64,000 nucleotides of DNA from Pluralibacter gergoviae ATCC 33028 = NBRC 105706. GTDB taxonomy: Bacteria > Pseudomonadota > Gammaproteobacteria > Enterobacterales > Enterobacteriaceae. The notes beneath the pieces are model-generated. The model saw only the letters and a list, made by a program, of their open reading frames with translations, was not told where the DNA came from and searched no databases. Location of the stretch: NCBI RefSeq assembly GCF_001598855.1, contig NZ_BCZS01000003.1:186001-250000 (forward strand), written 5' to 3'. Positions 47,071 through 56,172 of the stretch are shown piece by piece (positions within the stretch are counted from its first letter, which is position 1; each line of letters starts with the position of its first letter). Position numbers and translations under genes: made by a program.

Positions 47071-48402
47071 CTATTCTCTCCAGCGGCTGCGCAGGTAGTC
47101 AACCGCCTGGCGGGTCTGCGGGCGGTTGAGGTAGTCTTCGCGAAACAGGATGGTGCCCCGGATCTGCGGCAGCGAGGCGTTGAAGTCGAGCTGCTTCTTC
47201 AGCTCCGGCACGCCGCCGGCAACGGTCCAGTCCGGCTCGCTGCGCGACGGCTCGCCGATTTTATACAGCGCCATGCCGATATAGAGCCGGGTGTGCGTCG
47301 GCTTCACCACGTCGGCCCACCAGCGGGCCAGTACGTCGTAGCGGGCGGCATCCCGGGCGAAAGGCCAGTAGAGCTGCGGCGCGATGTAATCAAGCAGCCC
47401 GAGCTGCACCCAGCGGCGGGTATCGGCATAGGCCTCATCGTAGGTGGCGGCGCCCCGGGTATCCGATCCGGCCGCATCGTGGGAGCGGTTGCGCCACACG
47501 CCGGCGGGGCTGACGCCAAACTGCACGTCCGGTTTTATCTGGTGCACCGTGCGCGAGACCTGCTCGATCAGCTGCAGGGTGTTGTTGCGCCGCCAGTCGG
47601 CCTTGCTGCTGAAGCCCTGGCCGTACTGCCGGTACGTGGCGGCGTCGTTAAGCGCAGAATCGCGGGTTTCGGTATAGAAATAGTCGTCGAACTGCACGCC
47701 GTCTACCGGATAGTTCTGCACGACTTCGGCGACGATGCTGGTGATCCAGTCCCGCGCTTCGGGAATGCCGGGGTCAAGGACAAAGCGGTCGCTGGCGGTG
47801 CGGATCCAGTCCCGGTGCAGTACGTAGACGCTGGGCGGCTGCTGTCTCAGGGTGGCGTTGAGGGCCGCCACGGTTGAAGGGCGGGTATTGGTGGTCACGC
47901 GATAGGGGTTAAACCAGGCGTGAACCTTCATGCCGCGCCGGTGGGCCTCGTCGAGCATAAACTGCAGCGGGTCGTAGCCCGGATCCTGACCAATGTGTCC
48001 GGTCAGCGTATCGGACCAGGGCAGGATCTGCGAGCGCCACAGGGCGGTGCCGTCCGGCTTCACCTGGAAGAATACGGTATTGATGCCCAGCGTTTTCAGG
48101 TTATCCAGCTTATCGGTGAGGGCCTTTTTTTGCATCGCAATCCGCGTTGCCGCGTCGGTAATGGTCACCGAGGGGATCGGCGGCCAGTCGAGACGCGATA
48201 CGGTGGTCAGCCAGACGCCGCGCACCTCTTCATTCTGCGTCCGGGGCTGGCCGGGATGACTCGCCGGGCCGGAAGGGGTGACCAGCGAAACCGGCGGTTT
48301 ACTGGCGCAGCTGATGAGCAGCAGCGCCCCCGCCATTAGCGCTGCAGCGCGCGCGGCAGAATAGGCGCCTGCTGCGAAAAAAGAGTGGGTGAAGGTCTTA
48401 AT
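47071..48402 (-). CDS. digH: Divisome-localised glycosyl hydrolase DigH (YddW), lipoprotein
   Basis: The protein matches E. coli DigH (YddW) over almost its whole length (GHL10 family; blocks DKLDNLKTLGINTVFFQVKPDGTALW and PVDGVQFDDYFY). It cleaves denuded peptidoglycan glycans at the septum. A lipobox LISC is at the N-terminus, but the first ATG (48336) leaves a signal of only nine residues before the cysteine, without any charged residue. Upstream the frame stays open to a stop at 48418-48420. It contains no ATG, GTG, TTG or CTG start, only ATT at 48402 with GGAG six bases before it. Starting there gives 443 residues and a normal 31-residue lipoprotein signal. I therefore annotate the ATT start. 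Confidence 0.8.
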   Translation of the reverse strand: MKTFTHSFFAAGAYSAARAAALMAGALLLISCASKPPVSLVTPSGPASHPGQPRTQNEEVRGVWLTTVSRLDWPPIPSVTITDAATRIAMQKKALTDKLDNLKTLGINTVFFQVKPDGTALWRSQILPWSDTLTGHIGQDPGYDPLQFMLDEAHRRGMKVHAWFNPYRVTTNTRPSTVAALNATLRQQPPSVYVLHRDWIRTASDRFVLDPGIPEARDWITSIVAEVVQNYPVDGVQFDDYFYTETRDSALNDAATYRQYGQGFSSKADWRRNNTLQLIEQVSRTVHQIKPDVQFGVSPAGVWRNRSHDAAGSDTRGAATYDEAYADTRRWVQLGLLDYIAPQLYWPFARDAARYDVLARWWADVVKPTHTRLYIGMALYKIGEPSRSEPDWTVAGGVPELKKQLDFNASLPQIRGTILFREDYLNRPQTRQAVDYLRSRWRE

Positions 48403-48492
48403 GGTAAACTCCGTTTTTTATCGTCGCCGTCCGGGAGGCAACATTTTCTGCTTATTCCCGCCCCGGGGCAATGGTGCTGGCGGGCCGCTTCG

Positions 48493-48526
48493 CACTCACC
48501 CGCATGATAAGCGTAGCGGGTGAGTG
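48493..48526. terminator. Perfect 11-bp hairpin after the CitMHS gene
   Basis: CACTCACCCGC and its exact complement flank a 12-base loop, just beyond the stop codon of the CitMHS gene (minus strand). There is no T-run, so it is either an imperfect terminator or an mRNA-stabilising hairpin. Confidence 0.45.
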
Positions 48527-48530
48527 GAAT

Positions 48531-49826
48531 TTAAGCATAGCGATAAAACGGAAAACAGCCTGTCAACAGAGAAACCGCCAGCAGGGCCAGGCAGGTGATA
48601 AACGACCAGCGCAGCGTGAAGCGCTGGGCCTGGGCATAATCCACCTTCAGCATCCCCACCAGCAGGTAGGTGGAGGCCACCAGCGGACTGAGGATATGCA
48701 CCGGCTGTCCCACCAGCGCGGCGCGGGCCATCTCCAGCGGCTCGATGCCGTAGTGGCCCGCGGCCTGAACCAGCACCGGAAGCATCCCGAAATAGAACAC
48801 GTCGTTGGAAACCATCCACGTCACCGGAATGCTGATAATGGCGGTGATCAGCGCCAGATAGGGCCCCAGCGCGGCGGGAATAATATCGACGATGGCGGTG
48901 GCGAGGCGGTTAGCCATTCCGGTCTCTGAGAAGATGCCGGTAAACACGGCGGCGGCGAAAATCAGTCCTGCGACCGCCAGCACCGCGGGCGCGTGGCGGG
49001 TAAGCTGCTCCTGCTGCTGCTTCAGGTGCGGATAGTTGACGACGAACATCAGGGCCGTCGCCAGCATAAACAGGTAAGCCATGGGCATGACGTCCAGCAC
49101 CAGCAGCGTCATCAGGGCCACCGTCAGCGCCCAGTTAAACCAGAAGCGCCATCCCGCGTCCGGCTTCGGCTCAAGCTCAACCCATCCCGCCGCCGCCGGT
49201 GCGCCGGCGCGAATGTTCAGGCGCGCGCGCTCCCGGCGACCGAGCAGCCAGGCCATGATAAAGGTCCACACCACGCAGGCGAACAGCGGCAGCAGCATCG
49301 GGACAAACAGCGTCGCCACGTCGGCGTGGACCACCGCTGCGGCCCTTGCCGTCGGGCCGCCCCAGGGGAACATATTGCCAAGTCCGGTACACTGCAGCAG
49401 CAGGCAGCAGACGCTCAGCTTCGACAGGCCGATGCGCTCATAGATGGGCATGAACGCCGCCAGCACGATCATGTAGACCGTGGCGCCATCGCCGTCCAGC
49501 GCAACGATGAAGCCCAGCAGCGCGGTGCCCATGAAGATTTTCACCGGATCGCCGCCGACGGCGCTGACGATGCGCTTAATGACGGGATCGAACATCCCGG
49601 CGTCGGTCACGCTCATAAAGTAGATCATGGCAAAAATCAGCATCACCCCGGTCGGCGCGACGGTACGCAGACCTTTGGTGACCATCGCGCCCATGTCGGT
49701 TCCGTGACCTGCGAACAGGGCAAAAAGCGTGGGGATCAGAATCAGCGCGGTCATCGCCGAAAGTTTTTTGCTCATCAGTAAGCCGATAAAGCAAACGATC
49801 ATGAGCACACTGAGGATCAGCAGCAT
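48531..49826 (-). CDS. CitMHS family carboxylate-metal symporter
   Basis: A 431-residue membrane protein of the CitMHS/ion transporter superfamily with about 11-12 helices. Typical blocks are FALFAGHGTDMGAMVTKG, FIVALDGDGATVYMIVLAAFMPIYERIG and WMVSNDVFYFGMLPVL. Known members take up citrate or other tricarboxylates complexed with a divalent metal. I use the ATG at 49826, preceded by AGGATA; a frame from 49883 adds 19 residues without homology. It lies about 100 bp downstream of, and on the same strand as, the secreted propeller gene. Confidence 0.83.
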   Translation of the reverse strand: MLLILSVLMIVCFIGLLMSKKLSAMTALILIPTLFALFAGHGTDMGAMVTKGLRTVAPTGVMLIFAMIYFMSVTDAGMFDPVIKRIVSAVGGDPVKIFMGTALLGFIVALDGDGATVYMIVLAAFMPIYERIGLSKLSVCCLLLQCTGLGNMFPWGGPTARAAAVVHADVATLFVPMLLPLFACVVWTFIMAWLLGRRERARLNIRAGAPAAAGWVELEPKPDAGWRFWFNWALTVALMTLLVLDVMPMAYLFMLATALMFVVNYPHLKQQQEQLTRHAPAVLAVAGLIFAAAVFTGIFSETGMANRLATAIVDIIPAALGPYLALITAIISIPVTWMVSNDVFYFGMLPVLVQAAGHYGIEPLEMARAALVGQPVHILSPLVASTYLLVGMLKVDYAQAQRFTLRWSFITCLALLAVSLLTGCFPFYRYA

Positions 49827-49929
49827 GATGAGGTATCCTGTAGGGTAGAGTAAGAACGGTGTCGTTATTTTTTTTAAAAGCACACTTATCCGTTCAGGCT
49901 TGCCCTGCCGCAGCGGCAGGGCAGCTGGC

Positions 49930-51060
49930 CTAGCGGTGGTCGCGCAGCGAAGGCGACACCGGCAGCGGCAGGCGATAGAGCTTCACCGGATACTCAACCG
50001 TTGACGGTTTTCCTCCGGTGGTGGCCGGCGTGCGGTTAATCTGCGCAGAAGGCATCCACAGCGCGCCCTCTGAAATCCACATCGCATCGATCCACACCAG
50101 CCGCGGATCCTGAATCACCGTTGTGACGCTGCCGTCCGGCGCAATGCGCTTGATGCTGCGGGTATTGAGATCCGACGCGTAGATATTGCCGTTAGCATCA
50201 ATGGCCGTACCGCCCGTGCTCCAGGTGTCGCGAACCTTCTGCGCATGTTTCGCGACCTCGGCCGCCGGCAGCGACGGGTCATTCAGATAGCGGGTCCCGA
50301 TGCGGGCCAGCGGGCCGGGGATCGCCTGGTAATAGAGCCACTTACCGTCGGGAGAGACTTCCAGCTGATCGAGGCCTACGCGCTTCTCGCGGCCGTCGCG
50401 CAGGTAGAGTTTCTTCCCGTCGGCGTAGATGGGCAGGTGGTCAATCGACAGCGGATGGTCGTCCAGCGCGCGCCAGCTTTTGCCGCTTTTCATATTGAGG
50501 ATCACCAGCCCCCGGGCGCCCGGATCGGTGATATAGGCGAAGTCGCCGTTGAAGCGCACGTCGTCGAGGTAGCTGGTCTCTTTCAGCACCGGCGCTTTGA
50601 AGACGTAGCTGCTGACCACTTTCCCGGTCCGCAGATCGATACTCACCAGCTTGGCCGCCCCCGGCACGGCCTTATCGCCGGTGCCGATACCTTTGTTGCC
50701 GGCGTCCATTACCCACAGATTGCCGTCCGGCCCGATGCGCAGGGCGTTTACGTGATAGAAGTGATGCTCGGGATCCTGCGCCTGCCACTGGTTCCACTCG
50801 CCGTTCGGGTAGGGCGTGAGCTGATTATTGATAACTTCAGCCAGCTGTACGCCGCTGCCCTCGGACTGGGTCAGCGACGCAAAGATGCGGCCATCCTGGC
50901 TGACCGTAATGCCGTTCCACACCCGGGGTGAGGTCGCCACCTGCTGCAGGCGGCTATCCTGCTGAGTCGGTAAACTGGCCGCAAGCGGGTCCTGCGCGCT
51001 GGCCTCCAGGGCGGTACCCAGGGCTAAGGCAAGCGTCAGCGCTTTAAACAAATGGTTCAT
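49930..51060 (-). CDS. Secreted beta-propeller protein, major royal jelly / sugar lactonase-like
   Basis: A 376-residue protein with a Sec signal peptide (MNHLFKALTLALALGTALEASA, cut before QDP). The mature part is a beta-propeller with repeats such as WNGITVSQDGRIFASL, NALRIGPDGNLWVMDAG and GGTAIDANGNIYASDL, as in major-royal-jelly-type and SMP-30-type proteins. Some relatives are lactonases; the catalytic metal site cannot be fixed here. It is periplasmic. It is divergent from a LysR gene (125 bp) and lies upstream of the CitMHS transporter, which suggests periplasmic processing of a compound that is then taken up as a carboxylate. Confidence 0.72.
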   Translation of the reverse strand: MNHLFKALTLALALGTALEASAQDPLAASLPTQQDSRLQQVATSPRVWNGITVSQDGRIFASLTQSEGSGVQLAEVINNQLTPYPNGEWNQWQAQDPEHHFYHVNALRIGPDGNLWVMDAGNKGIGTGDKAVPGAAKLVSIDLRTGKVVSSYVFKAPVLKETSYLDDVRFNGDFAYITDPGARGLVILNMKSGKSWRALDDHPLSIDHLPIYADGKKLYLRDGREKRVGLDQLEVSPDGKWLYYQAIPGPLARIGTRYLNDPSLPAAEVAKHAQKVRDTWSTGGTAIDANGNIYASDLNTRSIKRIAPDGSVTTVIQDPRLVWIDAMWISEGALWMPSAQINRTPATTGGKPSTVEYPVKLYRLPLPVSPSLRDHR

Positions 51061-51185
51061 TTTTATCTCCTTTGCGCGGATGTTACTCCGAGTGTTGCTT
51101 TGTTGTTAACTTATTTACATCCTGGCATCCCGGGAAAATAAATTATATTCTTTGGTTTTTATCAATTAATTCCTGGCGGGAATGT

Positions 51186-52073
51186 ATGGAGCTTAAAGAT
51201 CTGCACTACTTACTGGCGGTGAGGGAGACGGGCCATCTGGGTAAGGCGGCACAATCCCTTGGCATTACTCAGCCCGCGCTGACCAAATGCCTTCAGCGGC
51301 TGGAGAAGTTTTACGCAACGCGGCTGATAATGAAGGTCGGACGGGGGATGCAGCTGACGGAAGCGGGCCTTCTACTTTGTGAACGCGCTCAAAAAGTCAC
51401 CCACCTGATGCAGGTGACGCGTCAGGATCTGCGGGCGCTGGGCGAGGGGACCGCGGGGGTGCTGCGGCTGGGCGTGGCGGCCACGGCGGCCGAGTTTATG
51501 CTGCCGGAATTGAGCGCAGCGCTGCTGCAAAAGGCGCCGACGGCGCAGCTGGAGGTGACCGTCGGCATGAATGACCTTCTGCAGAAGCTGCTGCGGGAGA
51601 ATAAAATCGATCTGATTCTGGGCTACTTGCCGGAGAGCGGCGGGGAGTTTGTCACCCGGCCGCTGATTGACGATCCGGTGGTCATCGCCGCCAGCCGCCG
51701 GCACCCGCTGACCAACATCCACCCGACGCCGGAACAGCTGGCAAGCTACAGCTGGCTGCTGCCTTCATCTGAGGTCGCCACCCGCCAGTGGCTGGAGCGG
51801 CGCCTGCACAGCGGCGGCTATGCGCCGCCGCGGGTACAGATGCAGAGCAATACCCTGTCGCCGCTGCGCCGGCTGGTCGCCAGCAGCGAACTGCTGACCT
51901 TTATCTCCCGGCGCCTCATCAACAGCGGCGACAGTGAAAGCGGGCTGGCGGAGATCCCGCTGCCGCTGGTGGTGATGCCGCGCACCTTCGGCTGGCAGTT
52001 TCGCTCGCTCAGCGAACTCTCGCCCGCCAGTCGGCTGCTGGTGGAACTGGCGGAGAAGCGCTGGCGCTGGTAG
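51186..52073 (+). CDS. LysR-type transcriptional regulator
   Basis: A 295-residue LysR protein with the HTH at residues about 3-60 (MELKDLHYLLAVRETGHLGKAAQ, then LGITQPALTKCLQRLE) and a PBP2 effector domain. The ATG at 51186 gives the normal family start; the 38 residues upstream in frame are not homologous. It is divergent from the propeller gene and convergent with the MFS/RraA/dehydrogenase operon. It is the likely regulator of both. Confidence 0.86.
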   Translation: MELKDLHYLLAVRETGHLGKAAQSLGITQPALTKCLQRLEKFYATRLIMKVGRGMQLTEAGLLLCERAQKVTHLMQVTRQDLRALGEGTAGVLRLGVAATAAEFMLPELSAALLQKAPTAQLEVTVGMNDLLQKLLRENKIDLILGYLPESGGEFVTRPLIDDPVVIAASRRHPLTNIHPTPEQLASYSWLLPSSEVATRQWLERRLHSGGYAPPRVQMQSNTLSPLRRLVASSELLTFISRRLINSGDSESGLAEIPLPLVVMPRTFGWQFRSLSELSPASRLLVELAEKRWRW

Positions 52074-52081
52074 CGGCCAGC

Positions 52082-53542
52082 TCACCCTGCAATATCCTCC
52101 AGGCGGCGGTTAAGGGTCCGCGGGCCAAACACGCCGATGGTAAATACCACAATCGCCATCGCGGCGGAGATGACGATGAACACCGTCCCGACGCCCATCT
52201 CATGCAGTACCCAGGCAATGGTGAAGCCCGACAGCATGCCGCTGATGCGGCTCACCGAATAGACCAGCCCGATAGCCTTGGCCCGGAACCGGGTCGGGAA
52301 CAGCTCCGCCTGATAGGCGCGGTACGAGAAGGTCATGCAGGTGCTGGCAAGCGACAGCAGCAGACCCAGGGAGACCAGCATCACCGGCGCCGATTGCCAG
52401 GAAAAGAGCGTCCCCACAACGGCAATGGCCAGGGCCGAACCGCTCACCAGCCACTTGCGCTCGATGCGGTCGGCGATGGTCATCGCCAGCAGCGGGCCGA
52501 GCGGGCTGGCAAAGGCGATTAAAAACGAGTAGAGCAGGCTGTGGGTAAAGGTCACCCCTTTGGCGGCCAGCAGCGTGGGGATCCAGCTGGCGAAGCCGTA
52601 ATAGCCGATGGACTGGAAGAAGTTAAACACCAGCAGCATCAGCGTCCGGCGGCGATAGGGCGGCTTCCACATCTCATTTTTTACCGCCGGCGCTGCGGCC
52701 GCCGGTACGATGTCCACCTCTCTGACCGGAGGCAGGACTTCGCCGGTCGATTTCGCCACCCGCGCCTCCAGCCGGCGCACGATATCTTCGGCTTCCTTAT
52801 AGCGGCCTTTCTCCACCAGCCAGCGCGGGCTCTCCGGCAGCCCCATGCGGATAAGCCACACCACCACGGCGCCGATACAGCCGAGCAGGACAACCCAGCG
52901 CCAGCCGCTGATCCCCAGCGGCGCCAGCGGCACCAGCTGCCAGGAGAGGAAAGCAATAGTGGGAATGGCGGTATACTGGATAGCCTGCACGAACGCATAG
53001 GAGCGCCCCCGCAGGCGGGCCGGGATAAATTCTGAGACGTAGGCATCAATCGTCACCAGCTCGGCCCCTACGCCGATGCCGGAGACGATGCGCCAGAAGA
53101 TCACCGCGTGCGGGTGATGCTGAAAAGCCATAATGCCGCTGGAAACCGCGTAGATGAGCAGGGCTATCACAAACACCTTGCGCCTGCCCAGCCGGTCAGC
53201 CAGACCGGCGACCAGCAGCGTCCCGAGAAATACGCCCATAAACATGGCGGCGACAAACGCGCCCAGGCTTGTGGGATCGAAAAAATTGTGGCTGCCGTGG
53301 CTAAAAATACCTTCCCGGACCATGCCCGGGCCGATATAGGCGGTGAGGAACACGTCATAGATTTCAAACCAGCCCCCGAGGGCCAGGCCGAAGATGATGA
53401 GCCACACCGGGCGGGCGGCGGGGAGCCGCTCAAGACGGGCGGAAAGCTGCGCCCCGAAGGCTTTGCCTTCCTCCGGGGTAAAGTTTTCACGCCAGTGCAT
53501 CGGCGGCGGCAGGGATTCGCTCAGCGACAGTTTTTTTAACAC
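52082..53542 (-). CDS. MFS transporter, sugar/organic acid:H+ symporter type
   Basis: A 12-helix MFS protein of about 486 residues. It has the LADRLGRRKVF loop (motif A) near residue 121, PESPRWLVEKGRYKEA after helix 6 and a large central loop, features of the sugar porter and aromatic/organic acid symporter groups. I prefer the GTG at 53542, which has TGGAG at a good distance; a TTG 15 bases upstream is the alternative. Last gene of a leftward operon with an RraA-like protein and a 2-hydroxyacid dehydrogenase; it probably imports their substrate. Confidence 0.82.
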   Translation of the reverse strand: MLKKLSLSESLPPPMHWRENFTPEEGKAFGAQLSARLERLPAARPVWLIIFGLALGGWFEIYDVFLTAYIGPGMVREGIFSHGSHNFFDPTSLGAFVAAMFMGVFLGTLLVAGLADRLGRRKVFVIALLIYAVSSGIMAFQHHPHAVIFWRIVSGIGVGAELVTIDAYVSEFIPARLRGRSYAFVQAIQYTAIPTIAFLSWQLVPLAPLGISGWRWVVLLGCIGAVVVWLIRMGLPESPRWLVEKGRYKEAEDIVRRLEARVAKSTGEVLPPVREVDIVPAAAAPAVKNEMWKPPYRRRTLMLLVFNFFQSIGYYGFASWIPTLLAAKGVTFTHSLLYSFLIAFASPLGPLLAMTIADRIERKWLVSGSALAIAVVGTLFSWQSAPVMLVSLGLLLSLASTCMTFSYRAYQAELFPTRFRAKAIGLVYSVSRISGMLSGFTIAWVLHEMGVGTVFIVISAAMAIVVFTIGVFGPRTLNRRLEDIAG

Positions 53543-53596
53543 GGCAGGGCTCCACAATTGTCGTTATAATATCTTTTTCGTGACACCGTCACGTAA

Positions 53597-54289
53597 TCAG
53601 AGCGGGCATCCTTTAGCGCGCAGAATTGCGTTAAAGCGTTCCGGGTCGCTGGTGCCTGCCACATTGGTCGCGCGGATCTTCTCTTCGCGTTTAGCATGCG
53701 CCTGCACGCGCGGCAGCAGAACGTCGAGCGCGTCGTGCGGGATGGCCAGCACGCCATCGGCATCGGCCACGATCAGATCGCCCGGTGCAACGACCATCCC
53801 GGCGCAGTGCACCGTGGTATTGATCTCGCCCGGTCCCTCTTTGGACGGGCCGCGCAGGGTGTTACCGCGCGCCCACATGGCAATGCCGCCTTCGGCCCAC
53901 TCGTTGATATCCCGCACCGCGCCGTCAATCACAAAACCGGCAATTTTTTTGGTCTGCGCCGTGGTGCGCATCAGACCGCCGACCAGGGCCTGCGTCAGAT
54001 CGCCCGAGCCATCGATGACGATCACATCGCCCGGACGGGCCATCTCCATCGCTTTATGGATCATCAGGTTGTCGCCAGGGCGAACCTTGACGGTCAGCGC
54101 CGGACCGCAGAGCACCAGATTCGGGTCGTTGTGATAAGGGAGCAGGCCAAGAGCGCCCACGCTGCGCCCCATGCTGTCGCCAATATTGGCCGCAGGCAGC
54201 TGACGGTACGCGTCCAGCAGCCCGGGGGCGATATCCGGGCCGCGTTCACCAATAAAATAGCCAATCGGCCAGTCGCTTCGTATGGTCAT
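53597..54289 (-). CDS. RraA-like protein, putative 4-hydroxy-2-oxoacid (HMG/CHA-type) aldolase
   Basis: A 230-residue member of the RraA/MenG-like superfamily. Conserved parts are CGPALTVKVRPGDN (around 61-74), GDVIVIDGSGDLTQALVGGL (87-106) and GFVIDGAVRD (118-127), where the Gly-Gly and the Arg-Asp pair bind substrate and metal in the class II HMG/CHA aldolases. True RraA (RNase E inhibitor) is shorter and lies near menA, so this paralogue is more likely an aldolase or oxaloacetate decarboxylase-type enzyme. Between the dehydrogenase gene (3-bp gap) and the MFS gene. Confidence 0.78.
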   Translation of the reverse strand: MTIRSDWPIGYFIGERGPDIAPGLLDAYRQLPAANIGDSMGRSVGALGLLPYHNDPNLVLCGPALTVKVRPGDNLMIHKAMEMARPGDVIVIDGSGDLTQALVGGLMRTTAQTKKIAGFVIDGAVRDINEWAEGGIAMWARGNTLRGPSKEGPGEINTTVHCAGMVVAPGDLIVADADGVLAIPHDALDVLLPRVQAHAKREEKIRATNVAGTSDPERFNAILRAKGCPL

Positions 54290-54292
54290 AAG

Positions 54293-55270
54293 TTAACTCC
54301 GGTTAAGCACCTGCGGGTTCACGCAGGCAGAAATCTGCAGATGGTGGTTATCCAGCCATTCGAGGCACTGGCGGGCGGCGCTGCTGGCTACCGCGTCAAG
54401 CGCCTGCGGCGTCGAACCGCCGATGTGCGGGGTGATGATGACGCTGGAGAGCTGGCGGAAAGGGTGATCGGCCGCCAGCGGTTCATGGGCGACGGTATCC
54501 AGCCCGGCGGCGCGCAGGTGTCCGGACTGCAGCGCCGCGAACAGAGCGCCCTCATCCACCAGCTCACCGCGGGCGGTGTTAATCAGCACCGCGCCGGCCG
54601 GCATCAGCGCCAGCGCCGCGGCGTCGAGCATACCGCGGGTTTTATCGTTTACCGGGCAGTGCAGGCTGAGCACGTCGGCCCGGGGCAGCAGGTCGGCGAG
54701 GCTGGCGCAGCGGCGGGCGCCTGCGGTATCGGCATCGCCGGCGATGGCCGGATCGAAAAAGGCCACGTTCATGCCAAGCGCCTGCGCCACCTTCGCCACC
54801 CGGCGGCCGATTTCACCGTAGCCTACCAGGCCGAGGGTTTTACCGCTCAGCTCCTCGCCGTCGCCGCTGCGGGTCCAGCGGCCTGCGGCCACCTCCTGCT
54901 GGAACCAGGGCAGGCGGCGGGCGCAGCTGAGCATCAGCGCCACGGTCAGCTCGGCCACCGACTGCGCGTTGGTGGCGGGCGTCGTCAGGACCGGAATGCC
55001 CTGCCGGGTAGCGGCCTCAACGTCGATATTGGTCACGCCGACGCCGTGTTTGCAGATAATTTTCAGCGTCGGGCAGGAGGCGATGGCGCGGGCGCTGAGG
55101 GTCACCGTCCGCGAAATGACCGCATCATAGGCGACGCTCGCCATCCGCCGCTCCACTTCGTCGGCATCATTATTGGTGTCCAGGTAATCTACCTCGCAGC
55201 CGGCCTCGGCCAGCGCTTTGCGGCCGCCGTGGCCAAGGTCGGTGGTGGTAACGAGAAAGCGGTAAGGCAT
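54293..55270 (-). CDS. D-2-hydroxyacid dehydrogenase (SerA-like)
   Basis: A 325-residue NAD-dependent D-isomer 2-hydroxyacid dehydrogenase. The nucleotide motif is GLVGYGEIGRR at residues 147-157. The catalytic triad is Arg234 (NTARGELVD), Glu263 (AHEPL) and His282 (PHIGGST). It interconverts a 2-hydroxy acid and a 2-oxo acid; it lacks the regulatory ACT domain of SerA. First gene of the operon with the RraA-like aldolase and MFS carrier, so a hydroxy acid may be oxidised to an oxo acid and then cleaved. Confidence 0.85.
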   Translation of the reverse strand: MPYRFLVTTTDLGHGGRKALAEAGCEVDYLDTNNDADEVERRMASVAYDAVISRTVTLSARAIASCPTLKIICKHGVGVTNIDVEAATRQGIPVLTTPATNAQSVAELTVALMLSCARRLPWFQQEVAAGRWTRSGDGEELSGKTLGLVGYGEIGRRVAKVAQALGMNVAFFDPAIAGDADTAGARRCASLADLLPRADVLSLHCPVNDKTRGMLDAAALALMPAGAVLINTARGELVDEGALFAALQSGHLRAAGLDTVAHEPLAADHPFRQLSSVIITPHIGGSTPQALDAVASSAARQCLEWLDNHHLQISACVNPQVLNRS

Positions 55271-55545
55271 GTTCAGTTCTCCGAATGAGTTCCGCTTTAT
55301 CCTGGCAGCGGAGAACGATTAATAAAATTATGGAAAAGTTATAAATCAATTCCTGCCGTGAATTGATTTCAGCCCGGTCCGGAACTGTAATAAGCCCTCA
55401 GCAGGCCGCGAGACGCGGAAAAAAATTAACAGTGGCTTCACTTTTCCTGCCCGTTTACCCACGGATCCCGCCGCCGGTTAGCGCGCTTTTCATCGGCGGC
55501 GGGGCGATCGCCGGGCAATCGGGCGGCTGACGGAGACGATCGAAA

Positions 55546-55561
55546 TGTGATGCACTTCATA
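55546..55561 (+). promoter_or_regulatory. CRP-like site upstream of the FAD dehydrogenase operon
   Basis: TGTGA-TGCACT-TCATA differs from the CRP consensus TGTGA-N6-TCACA at one base of the half sites. It lies about 180 bp before the doxX-like gene in a 466-bp gene-free region (55271-55736) that also holds the promoter of the leftward dehydrogenase operon. No other gene is seen in the gap. Confidence 0.55.
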
Positions 55562-55736
55562 TTTTTAGGTTTTGATTCCCTTTGAAAAATGGGGCAGCGG
55601 CGCGGCAAGCCGCATGGCGCCTGAGCGGTCCCCCTGGCGGTACGCCTGTGCTATCTCGCACGAAATGTAAAAATGCGTAAAGCCAGGAAGTGTACCTTTT
55701 GGTTCATTAACACCTTAATATCAAAATGGTTACATC

Positions 55737-56144
55737 ATGGATAACAATAAAGCGTTCTTCTCTCTCCTCGCACGCATCATGGCCGTTGGCCTGTTTTTTA
55801 CCTCCGGTGTTGACAAAATATTCAACTACGGCAGCAACTTAGATCTGATGGCCAGCAACGGCGTCCCCGGTTTTTTCCTGCCGCTGGTGATCCTGCTGGA
55901 AGTCGGCGGCGGGCTGGCTATCGCCTGCGGATTCCTTACCCGCTTTACCTCCCTGTTTATGGCGGTGTTCTCGGTGCTGGCGGGGTTCCTTTTTTATCAG
56001 GGCTACAGCCATGCCCATCTGATGGTCTGGCTGAAAAATATCTCGTGTGCCGCCGGCTTTGTCCTTCTGTGCGTGCACGGTGGCGGGAAATGGAGCATTG
56101 ACTACTGGCTCCAGCGCCAATTAAAGCGTCCTGCTTCTCACTAA
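55737..56144 (+). CDS. DoxX family membrane protein
   Basis: A 135-residue inner-membrane protein with four hydrophobic segments and the DoxX pattern: ARIMAVGLFFTSGVDKI near the start, then LLEVGGGLAIACGFLTR and a final LCVHGGG segment. DoxX proteins are linked to quinone-dependent redox systems and to oxidative stress, but their activity is often unknown. Here it is the first gene of a run containing a periplasmic FAD dehydrogenase, so it may help pass electrons to quinone or stabilise the complex. No clear Shine-Dalgarno. Confidence 0.78.
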   Translation: MDNNKAFFSLLARIMAVGLFFTSGVDKIFNYGSNLDLMASNGVPGFFLPLVILLEVGGGLAIACGFLTRFTSLFMAVFSVLAGFLFYQGYSHAHLMVWLKNISCAAGFVLLCVHGGGKWSIDYWLQRQLKRPASH

Positions 56145-56172
56145 TTGATCGCAACTTATCAAAGGAAAAAAC

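Noticed and set aside
48493-48526. Hairpin as an attachment site or repeat element
   Set aside because: Only one copy is seen and no integrase or repeat partner is in the window; it is more simply the end of the CitMHS transcript.
53696-55288. 530-codon plus-strand frame opposite the RraA and dehydrogenase genes
   Set aside because: Antisense shadow; the minus-strand genes have full catalytic motifs.
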